Shown here piece after piece: positions 1-5,356 of a DNA stretch of 5,356 nucleotides (its first letter is position 1; each line of letters starts with the position of its first letter). This DNA comes from Victivallales bacterium (lineage in GTDB: Bacteria; Verrucomicrobiota; Lentisphaeria; Victivallales; JAADHT01): NCBI GenBank assembly GCA_016930955.1, contig JAFGFR010000118.1, forward strand, positions 1 through 5,356, written 5' to 3'. The translations under genes and the position numbers were made by a program. The notes beneath the pieces are model-generated. The model worked only from the letters and a program-made list of their open reading frames with translations. It was not told where the DNA came from and ran no database searches.

Positions 1-771
1 ATCCTCAACCGGGCCGTCTACGAACCGGTCAAGGCACTCTATCCCACCGCACATGTCAGCAACTACGGTTCTGTGATAGCCACGGCGGACAAAACGGACA
101 ACGTCATGCTCGACCTCAACGGCCATCTCTACACCAACAGCGAGCTTTTTGGCAATTGTCTCGCCCCGGTGCTCTACGGCTATCGCGGACTCGAGAACGC
201 AAGCCTTAAGGACGGCACGAAGCTCGGCGTCTCCCCGACCAAAATCCTCAAGTTCCAGCTCTACAACGCGCGGGTATGTTGCCGCGCGCCCGGCGACTTC
301 CCTGTCACCCCCTGGGTCAGCCATCGAAGCTGGCGGGGCGACAGCCTCTACAAATACCAGAACCCCAACGACTACTATCAGGAGTTTATCTACCATCTCG
401 GACTGATGGGCATCGAGGAGATCATCCTTTGGAACCCGGCACCCTGGATGCCGAAGCAGAAATTCGATGATTGGACACGCAATGAGGCCGACGACTTTGC
501 CATGGACAGTGCCTTGCGTGTGCTGAACCGCCGGCTGGCCGGACAACGCCCGCGCCTTCTCACCTCAGGGCCCATCGCCTGGCAGGACGAACTGGTCGTG
601 ACAGGCGCCCAGGTCGGCCCCGACCGCGTCCTCTGGCGCGTCACCAGGCCCGACTGGGGCCTCACCGTCAAGGCCATGCCCAAAGGCACCATTATCCCCC
701 CGAACAAGTTCATCGGCTTCTGGTTCGAGAGCAAGCCCGGCGAAAAGGTCTCATTCGAGGTGGTCAAATGA
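1..771 (+). CDS. C-terminal part of a putative glycoside-hydrolase-like protein, family not recognised (5' end outside window)
   Basis: The frame is open from base 1, so this is the last 256 residues of a longer protein. A GTG at 73 is in frame, but nothing marks it as the true start, and coding sequence clearly continues upstream of it. I do not recognise the family with certainty. Fragment residues 1-150 read like the second half of a TIM barrel: a YPTAHVSNYGS stretch (15-24), TPWVSHRSWRG (103-113), then a helix plus strand YYQEFIYHLGLMGIEEIILWN (125-145), which resembles the last barrel helix and strand of secreted glycosidases. Residues from about 185 to 256 look like a small beta-sandwich tail (DRVLWRVTRPDWGLTVKA, then GFWFESKPGEKVSFEVV). 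Codons are strongly G/C-ending and GC is clearly higher than in the genes downstream. The stop overlaps the start of the next gene (ATGA), so the two are probably translationally coupled. A role in the same glycan pathway is inferred from position only. Confidence 0.6.
   Translation: MLNRAVYEPVKALYPTAHVSNYGSVIATADKTDNVMLDLNGHLYTNSELFGNCLAPVLYGYRGLENASLKDGTKLGVSPTKILKFQLYNARVCCRAPGDFPVTPWVSHRSWRGDSLYKYQNPNDYYQEFIYHLGLMGIEEIILWNPAPWMPKQKFDDWTRNEADDFAMDSALRVLNRRLAGQRPRLLTSGPIAWQDELVVTGAQVGPDRVLWRVTRPDWGLTVKAMPKGTIIPPNKFIGFWFESKPGEKVSFEVVK
757..764 (+). promoter_or_regulatory. Ribosome binding site for the BNR_4-type gene
   Basis: GAGGTGG lies inside the last codons of the upstream gene, with the GAGG core ending 7 nt before the ATG at 768. 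This fixes the start at 768 and supports translational coupling through the ATGA overlap. Confidence 0.6.
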
Positions 772-2129
772 GACAGATCAAAGCGGAAATCCTTCTGCTT
801 ATACTGGCGACAACAGCCGCAATGACCCAACTGAGTGACGCCGTGGCAAGTGACAGCAAGATAACGATGGTGGACGAAGGAATGGTTGCTCCGGATGGGC
901 TGTGGTTGACGCGCAAGGCCTTTGCCAATACCATTACCCCAAAAGGCGATTGCATGAAGATTCACAAAGGCTACATCTATGTCACCCGTTATCAGGGCGG
1001 AATGGACAACCGCAGTGTCTGGCTCTCACGCAAGAAGATCGGTGGCAAAGAATGGAGGCACATCAAGTTTGACCATCGCCATGTCATGTTCCGTAAGGAT
1101 AAGCACCTGCCCGAAGAGGAACAGCGGGGCGATGCTCACAACTCTATAGCAATTGGCATCTGTCCAAAAGACGATACCATCCATCTCCTTTATGATATGC
1201 ATGCCTATACGCCCAAGGATTTCCCCGAAGATTTCTTCAATTACAGCTACTCCAGAGAAGGGGCGGCTGTGGTTCCTGACGAAGAATGGACCGAGAACCT
1301 GTTCTTCCCGAAACAGAACTATCTGAACAAGGATGTGGCGGCACGAAAGCCCACTGCGTATCATAGGGTCACCTATCCTGAATTCATTCTCACCCCCAAC
1401 GGCGACCTGCTGGCTAAGTGGCGTGTTGGCGGACATACCTCCGCATGGATGCATTTCAGCCTGTACGACGGCAAGAAATGGAGTGACCCCTGGAAATGGA
1501 ATGACCAGCCCTGCGAGAAAGTCACCGGTTTTTATGGTGATTTCAGTATCATGAACGGTTGTATTTACGCGGTCTGGTGCCGGCGGACAATAAGTGACAG
1601 TGAAATTGGCTACCGAAACGGGAACCGAGGAACGTATATAGCGTACTGTGAGGATCCCTCCGGACGGGGAGACTGGACTACATTGGACGGCAGCAAGACG
1701 TTTCCCCTGCCTTTAAGGGACCTGGAACCCTTCAAGGTCATGGATACGCAAGACCGCGCCTCGTTCGTGGTTACCCCATCAGGTGCCCAGCATCTCTTGG
1801 GCACAGACAAAGAGGGCACCAGCAGACACTACTTTCAGAAGAAGGACGAAGACCAGCGGTCAGAAATATCCTCTGTAGGAGGAGGAATTCCTATAGCCGG
1901 TCGCCTCTATCAGATCGGGCTTGAAAACGGACGCGTCATTATCCGCTCTGCCGAAGAAGGCACGAATGACTATCGGGTGGACTACCAGCAGAAGTCAGGC
2001 CGGGCATACAACCACGGGGTTGTCCAGCAACATGGAAACTCGCTGTTCTACTATCTGATGCAGAAAAAGCCCGTCAGCCATGATGCCCGACCTATCTACG
2101 TGCTGCGATTCGATATCGGCTCAAATTAA
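768..2129 (+). CDS. Secreted BNR_4-type beta-propeller protein, candidate polysaccharide lyase (PL24/PL25 ulvan-lyase-like)
   Basis: This is a complete 453-residue protein. Residues 1-27 form a signal peptide (hydrophobic LLLILATTAAM, cleavage likely after AVA-27), so it acts outside the cytoplasm. The rest fits the BNR_4 family, a seven-bladed beta-propeller that includes polysaccharide lyases of PL24 and PL25. Visible landmarks are GDAHNSIAIGI (121-131), IHLLYDMH (138-145), VTYPEF (201-206) followed by LLAKWRVGG (214-222), and the propeller strand RGTYIAYCEDPSGRGDW (288-303). Known from memory of the PL25 structure: catalysis uses a His, a Tyr and an Arg, with Tyr and Arg 16 residues apart. 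Here His124, Tyr203 and Arg219 fit, and the Tyr-Arg spacing is also 16. His145 may be a second active-site His. The inferred reaction is beta-elimination at a uronic acid in a polysaccharide, releasing unsaturated oligosaccharides. The family also holds proteins of unknown activity, so the lyase call is a hypothesis while the fold call is firmer. The gene overlaps its upstream neighbour by 4 nt and stops 6 nt before the next gene. Confidence 0.75.
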   Translation: MRQIKAEILLLILATTAAMTQLSDAVASDSKITMVDEGMVAPDGLWLTRKAFANTITPKGDCMKIHKGYIYVTRYQGGMDNRSVWLSRKKIGGKEWRHIKFDHRHVMFRKDKHLPEEEQRGDAHNSIAIGICPKDDTIHLLYDMHAYTPKDFPEDFFNYSYSREGAAVVPDEEWTENLFFPKQNYLNKDVAARKPTAYHRVTYPEFILTPNGDLLAKWRVGGHTSAWMHFSLYDGKKWSDPWKWNDQPCEKVTGFYGDFSIMNGCIYAVWCRRTISDSEIGYRNGNRGTYIAYCEDPSGRGDWTTLDGSKTFPLPLRDLEPFKVMDTQDRASFVVTPSGAQHLLGTDKEGTSRHYFQKKDEDQRSEISSVGGGIPIAGRLYQIGLENGRVIIRSAEEGTNDYRVDYQQKSGRAYNHGVVQQHGNSLFYYLMQKKPVSHDARPIYVLRFDIGSN

Positions 2130-2135
2130 AAAACT

Positions 2136-3584
2136 ATGTGTGTCATGACAGCCATGTTGAATCAGCTTTTACTTGTTGTTGTGTTTGTTTCCTTCAGCCT
2201 TTCAATGCAAGCGCAGACTTATCCATTCAGCTTACCGGATTCCGTTGAGGCCACCTTAAATATTAATACACATGGCACCGAACCTTGTAAGAATCGAATT
2301 CTGGGGCTCAATATTTTCGGTTATACCTCGCCGGACGAGAAAGAGTTCATGCGACAAATGGACCCAATAACAGTTCGCTTCCCACATGGGGTTTGGGCTA
2401 ACTTTTATGACTGGCGTACCGACGGGTACCAGAAAGATGGTTTTGATAATGGAAATCATGAAACTGTCCTGGATACTTACATCAAACACAACATGAAATG
2501 CGGCATCATTGGATTATCAGCATTGAATTCAGAAAAGAAGAGAAAACGAGGAAAAGGTTACGATATGGTTTGGACCTTCAATCTCAATTTTGATAATGAT
2601 GAAAGCAGCATTGCTCGCATCAAAGACAGAAAAAGCAAGGGGTTTGAGGTGAAAGATATCGAAATGGGTAACGAGCATTTTTGGAAAACGCAACGAAGCA
2701 ATCGCACAGCGACTCCCGAGGACTATGTTCGTCATGCCAAGTCTCTTTCTGCTGCAATAAAACAAGAATTCCCCGATATCAGGCTTTCTGTCCCCTTGTC
2801 TTGGCGTCGCAATCATGCAGGCTATAACAAAACGATTGCGGATGGTATGGATTACTATGATGCAATTAGTATCCATCGCTATGCCGGTGCCGACCCCGAT
2901 AAGCCGGGGAATAATAATAATGCATACAGTGCTTTGCTAACAGCAAGGCTAACCATTCATAATGATGTTGACTGGATCCGGAAAAACTATGGCCCCGACA
3001 AGCAGGTTTGGTTAACCGAATGGGGCGTTTCCGCAGGTCCCGACGTGCATGCTGCCGCCTGTTTAGGCATGGCAGATTTCTATTTGCACATGTTCGAAAA
3101 CCAGCACATCTATGACCGTGCCAACTGGTTTAGTGTGAATGGTGTTTTAAACTCATTTGTAACCGTTGTCAAGCCTGGGAGGAAACCCGCATATCCTCTT
3201 GAAAAACGCGGCTATTTGTCCATTTATGAAATTGTTCGAGGCATTTTTGAAAATGGAATGTTGTTTAACTCCGATATTCAGACTGAAAAGCTAAACACGG
3301 ATCTGGGTCCGATTAACGCGGTCAGTGCACTTGCAGTATTAAAAGACGAAAAAATCACTGTAATGGCTGTAAACCTCACCAACAAAACGGCAGAATTCAA
3401 CATCAAGATGAACAACAAAGACATGCCCGGGGAGTTTGTTCATCAGGCAATGGTCTTCAAGAATCTGGGTGTGGTTGACGTGATCCCTTTTGGTCAGAGC
3501 CCCTTGAAAAACATTGAGCCCGTCAACGGAGATATCATCCTCCCTGCTTTTTCGGTTAATAAAATAGCATATAAACATAAATGA
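2136..3584 (+). CDS. Secreted clan GH-A glycoside hydrolase (alpha-L-arabinofuranosidase/beta-xylosidase-like, exact family open)
   Basis: This is a complete 482-residue protein. An N-terminal signal peptide has its hydrophobic core at about 9-23 (LLLVVVFVSFSLS) and likely cleavage after QA-26. Residues 50-370 read as a TIM barrel: TVRFPHGVWANFYDW (79-93) resembles the RFPGG strand of GH51-like enzymes, EMGNEHFW (176-183) carries the acid/base Glu180 after Asn179, ISIHRY (244-249) is the usual His-x-Tyr strand, and VWLTEWGV (291-298) carries the nucleophile Glu295. This Asn-Glu plus late Glu layout is the clan GH-A retaining signature. Residues from about 375 to 482 look like the C-terminal beta-sandwich common in GH51 and GH39. 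It should remove or cut neutral sugars of the target polysaccharide, and substrate cannot be read from sequence. In-frame ATGs at 2136, 2145 and 2154 give the same mature protein and none has a clear Shine-Dalgarno site, so the exact start is uncertain. Sampled GC is much lower than in the gene at 1-771. A run of four AAT codons (2910-2921) encodes NNNN. Confidence 0.75.
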   Translation: MCVMTAMLNQLLLVVVFVSFSLSMQAQTYPFSLPDSVEATLNINTHGTEPCKNRILGLNIFGYTSPDEKEFMRQMDPITVRFPHGVWANFYDWRTDGYQKDGFDNGNHETVLDTYIKHNMKCGIIGLSALNSEKKRKRGKGYDMVWTFNLNFDNDESSIARIKDRKSKGFEVKDIEMGNEHFWKTQRSNRTATPEDYVRHAKSLSAAIKQEFPDIRLSVPLSWRRNHAGYNKTIADGMDYYDAISIHRYAGADPDKPGNNNNAYSALLTARLTIHNDVDWIRKNYGPDKQVWLTEWGVSAGPDVHAAACLGMADFYLHMFENQHIYDRANWFSVNGVLNSFVTVVKPGRKPAYPLEKRGYLSIYEIVRGIFENGMLFNSDIQTEKLNTDLGPINAVSALAVLKDEKITVMAVNLTNKTAEFNIKMNNKDMPGEFVHQAMVFKNLGVVDVIPFGQSPLKNIEPVNGDIILPAFSVNKIAYKHK

Positions 3585-3673
3585 AGCAGTTGCTGCACTA
3601 TGCCAAAGTCGAAAAAATCGTCACGGATTCGGAACGTAGTTAAATGGATATTTATAACTTGGAGGTTAACGGA
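3585..3673 (+). other. Spacer between the GH-A gene and the fucosidase remnant
   Basis: This is the only gap of any size in the window. I see no convincing terminator: the best inverted repeat is a 4-bp GCAG/CTGC stem near its start with no T-tract. There is no clear -35/-10 pair, although an AT-rich stretch lies around 3642-3659. It contains the Shine-Dalgarno site of the broken gene at its 3' end. Confidence 0.5.
3661..3665 (+). promoter_or_regulatory. Strong Shine-Dalgarno site in front of the fucosidase remnant
   Basis: GGAGG sits 8 nt before the ATG at 3674, an ideal spacing. It favours 3674 over the in-frame ATG at 3644 and shows that the initiation region of the broken gene is still intact. 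Confidence 0.7.
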
Positions 3674-4222
3674 ATGAGCGAAGAAATGGGCAGGACGGCA
3701 TGGTTCAGAGACGCCAGGTTTGGAATGTTTATCCACTGGGGGCTTTATTCGTTGCTCGGACGCGGCGAATGGGTCATGTCCGTCCGCCCGAGGATTTCAA
3801 GACATGGGAGGCATGCCTGACCATGTCCATGGACGAGAATTCCGGCTGGGGATACTGGAAGCATTCCCGGATGGCAGATGGAATTATTAAAAGAACTCGG
3901 CACTTGGATGGCAGACAACGGCGAAGCAATTTATGGCGTGAACCAGACGAATATATCCCGTGATATCAATGGGATACAAGGCAATTCCGTAGGATTATGC
4001 TCTGAAAAAGACGGCGTGCTCTATTTCTATATGCTGGAATGGCCGGGAACCGAGACGGTTATTCCAATTATGAAATCTGCGATTTCCAGCGCCATTTTAT
4101 TGAAAACCGGACAGAAATTGAAGACCGCGGTGGATTCCCGTGGACGGCTGACCATAAGTGGCCTGCCGGAAAATCCCGTGGATCCGTATTGTTCAATCAT
4201 TAAAATGGAAACAGAGAAGTAA
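3674..4222 (+). pseudogene. Broken GH29 alpha-L-fucosidase gene with two internal deletions and two frame changes
   Basis: Three pieces of one GH29 enzyme lie in correct order but in alternating frames. Piece 1 (from 3674) begins with the typical N-terminus of short GH29 proteins, TAWFRDARFGMFIHWGLYS, through GEWVM near 3778, then hits a TGA at 3818-3820. Piece 2 is in the next frame from about 3781 to 3863 and gives PPEDFKTWEACLTM then GWGYWKH, the conserved region that follows the catalytic strands. Piece 3 returns to the first frame from about 3863: IPGWQMELLKELGTWMADNG then EAIYG, followed by a C-terminal beta-sandwich ending in GLPENPVDPYCSIIKME and a TAA at 4220-4222. Compared with the family (about 430-500 residues), roughly 200 residues including the nucleophile Asp are missing at the first junction, and about 35 residues (normally a GGNYLLNVGP-type strand) at the second. 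Native translation from 3674 would give only 48 residues. An intact version would release alpha-L-fucose. A metagenome assembly error is the main alternative to a true pseudogene. Confidence 0.85.
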
Positions 4223-4230
4223 AAATAAAA

Positions 4231-4235
4231 GAGGA
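4231..4235 (+). promoter_or_regulatory. Ribosome binding site for the DUF4838-type gene
   Basis: GAGGA ends 5 nt before the ATG at 4241 but only 2 nt before the adjacent in-frame ATG at 4238. The spacing therefore favours 4241 as the start. Confidence 0.6.
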
Positions 4236-4240
4236 TTATG

Positions 4241-5356
4241 ATGTTGAAAATCAAAGTTTTTGCCTTGGCCGCGGCTTCCTTCCTGTGTCTTGCGAATTTC
4301 GCAGCGGACGGCCGGGACTATGTTCTGACAACGGATGCCGTTCCTTCCGCTGTGATTGTCATCTCCGCCAACCCGACAAAATCCGCGCAGTTCGCGGCGT
4401 TTGAACTCCAATATCATCTCAGGGAAATAACTAATTCCATCTTTGAGATAATCCCCGAGGGGACAAAAGAGCTTTCAGATGATTTGATAAAGATACATGT
4501 CGGCGAGACAGAGGCCGCGAAAACCGCGGGACTCACAAATGATTTATTCAAGGCTCAGGAATGGATTGTGAAGTTTTCCGACAGAACGATATTTCTCACA
4601 GGCAAAGACGCGCAGGTTTTCGACAAGGTTGTCTATGACATGGACAACCTGCCGTCTGCCGGCAATTGGCCGAAATTCTGGGAGGAACGCGGCTCACTCC
4701 ATGCAGTTTACGATTTTCTCGAGAAATGTTGCGAAGTCCGCTGGTTCAATCATACGGATTACGGCACTGTTGTCCCTCGGAAGAATACCCTTGTCCTGGA
4801 AAAACGCGAGATCCGCAGGTCTCCAGGATTTCTTTTCCGTGATGCCATAGGAGCAATAGGCAACAATCCGGGGGCATATGACCCTTATGTCTCACTTTGG
4901 CCGGCAGACACTGATGGATTTAAGAAATGGAGCCATAAGGCCTATGCGAATCTCGCCAGAAAGTATCCTGACGCGTCCCGGTTCAATGCCGCGAAAAACA
5001 CAATGACAAATTTATTCCTTTTACGGATGAAGAACGGTGGGGAGCGCAGATACTGCAACCATTCGCTGTATGGCTATTTTGACAGATATTGGGAGAAGAG
5101 CACAGATCCAAACAAATCGGAGCTGTTTGTCGAGAGGCGGCCGCAATATTTCGCGAAAGGGTACGAGGGCAAGCCAAACCAGCTTTGTTATACGAACAGA
5201 GATCTCATAAAGCAGGTCGCGCAGGACGCCCGCGATTATTTCGATGGTAAAAAGACACCATCTGAGATTGGCATCTCCTGGCTGAAGCTTCCGAATCCTT
5301 TCCCGCTCGAGCCGATGGACAACAGCTTCTTCTGCAAATGCCCGGAATGCCAGAAA
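4241..5356 (+). CDS. Secreted protein with GH67 N-terminal-like domain and DUF4838-like region (3' end outside window)
   Basis: The frame is open for 372 codons from ATG 4241 to the right edge with no stop, so only the N-terminal part is present. Family members are commonly 600 residues or more. Residues 1-22 form a signal peptide (KIKVFALAAASFLCLANFA, cleavage near 22-23). Residues about 30-130 match the alpha/beta domain found at the N-terminus of GH67 alpha-glucuronidases: SAQFAAFELQYHLREITN (48-65), then a LIKIHVGET strand (82-90) and IFLTGKD (117-123). This is followed by the linker signature GSLHAVYDFLEKCCEVRWF (151-169), GTVVP (175-179) and RSPGFLFRDA (193-202). From about 210 onward it resembles DUF4838, including NHSLYGYFDRYW (273-284), a QLCYTNRDLI stretch (314-323) and a cysteine-rich FFCKCPEC (363-370). 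The DUF4838 activity is not established to my knowledge; a role on uronic-acid-containing glycans is inferred from the GH67N-like domain and neighbours. It starts 18 nt after the fucosidase remnant, so it was probably in the same operon. Confidence 0.75.
   Translation, partial: MLKIKVFALAAASFLCLANFAADGRDYVLTTDAVPSAVIVISANPTKSAQFAAFELQYHLREITNSIFEIIPEGTKELSDDLIKIHVGETEAAKTAGLTNDLFKAQEWIVKFSDRTIFLTGKDAQVFDKVVYDMDNLPSAGNWPKFWEERGSLHAVYDFLEKCCEVRWFNHTDYGTVVPRKNTLVLEKREIRRSPGFLFRDAIGAIGNNPGAYDPYVSLWPADTDGFKKWSHKAYANLARKYPDASRFNAAKNTMTNLFLLRMKNGGERRYCNHSLYGYFDRYWEKSTDPNKSELFVERRPQYFAKGYEGKPNQLCYTNRDLIKQVAQDARDYFDGKKTPSEIGISWLKLPNPFPLEPMDNSFFCKCPECQK

Noticed and set aside
390..965. 191-codon open frame on the minus strand
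   Set aside because: It lies antisense across the end of the first gene and the start of the propeller gene. It is explained by G/C-rich third positions on the coding strand; its translation shows no domain and the sense frames carry clear protein motifs.
2910..2921. (AAT)4 run as a microsatellite or phase-variation tract
   Set aside because: Only four trinucleotide units, in frame (Asn x4); length changes would not shift the frame, and it sits in a plausible surface loop.
3584..3600. Possible terminator after the GH-A gene (GCAG-TTG-CTGC)
   Set aside because: The stem is only 4 bp and has no following T-tract.
3581..3643. 20-codon frame starting with ATGA overlap at the end of the GH-A gene
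   Set aside because: No Shine-Dalgarno site precedes it, it is very short and it has no recognisable motif. The ATGA overlap can arise by chance from the AAATGA context.
3644..3676. Earlier in-frame ATG at 3644 as the start of the fucosidase remnant
   Set aside because: The GGAGG at 3661-3665 is perfectly spaced for 3674 and lies inside the would-be extension. The family N-terminus also fits the shorter form.
3869..3915. 10-bp direct repeat GGATGGCAGA at 3869-3878 and 3906-3915, as the cause of the second deletion
   Set aside because: Both copies lie on the same side of the junction (about 3858-3866) within continuous GH29 sequence, so recombination between them does not explain the missing segment; chance is likely.
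3700..3963. An 87-codon frame as an independent small gene
   Set aside because: Only its middle part (about 3781-3863) encodes recognisable GH29 sequence; both ends are out-of-frame readings of the neighbouring fucosidase pieces.
3878..4222. A 114-codon frame as an intact small protein
   Set aside because: It is the C-terminal piece of the GH29 gene. The homology continues upstream of its ATG in the same frame (IPGWQ), and no ribosome binding site precedes 3878.

Overview
The window is a compact, plus-strand run of carbohydrate-active genes, most of them predicted to be secreted. It looks like part of a polysaccharide-utilisation locus. No RNA genes, CRISPR array, insertion sequence, transposase or regulator gene was seen. 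The mix (a BNR_4-type propeller lyase candidate, a clan GH-A hydrolase, a GH29 fucosidase remnant and a GH67N/DUF4838-type protein) recalls glycan-degrading members of the PVC superphylum (Lentisphaerota, Kiritimatiellota, Verrucomicrobiota, Planctomycetota). Bacteroidota cannot be excluded, and no susC/susD pair is in view. This taxonomic placement is inference from gene content only.

Layout. 1-771: C-terminal part of a large protein of unrecognised family, perhaps a TIM-barrel glycosidase with a C-terminal beta domain. 768-2129: complete secreted beta-propeller protein of BNR_4 type, with a His/Tyr/Arg constellation like that of PL24/PL25 ulvan lyases; it overlaps the previous gene by ATGA. 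2136-3584: complete secreted clan GH-A glycoside hydrolase with acid/base and nucleophile Glu visible. 3585-3673: the only real spacer. 3674-4222: a broken GH29 alpha-L-fucosidase gene that has lost two internal segments and changes frame twice. 4241-5356: start of a secreted protein with a GH67 N-terminal-like domain and a DUF4838-like region, running off the right edge.

Working model (inference). The lyase would cut a uronic-acid-containing, possibly sulfated polysaccharide outside the cytoplasm, and the GH-A enzyme and the DUF4838 protein would process the oligosaccharides. The fucosidase step has been lost here or never worked in this copy, unless the break is an assembly error. The first three genes look co-transcribed (4-nt overlap, then 6-nt gap). 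The fucosidase remnant and the last gene are also close together (18 nt to the preferred start). Base composition falls sharply from the first gene (roughly 60% GC or more in sampled lines) through the second (about half) to the GH-A gene (about 35-45% in sampled lines), so the cluster looks assembled from parts with different histories.
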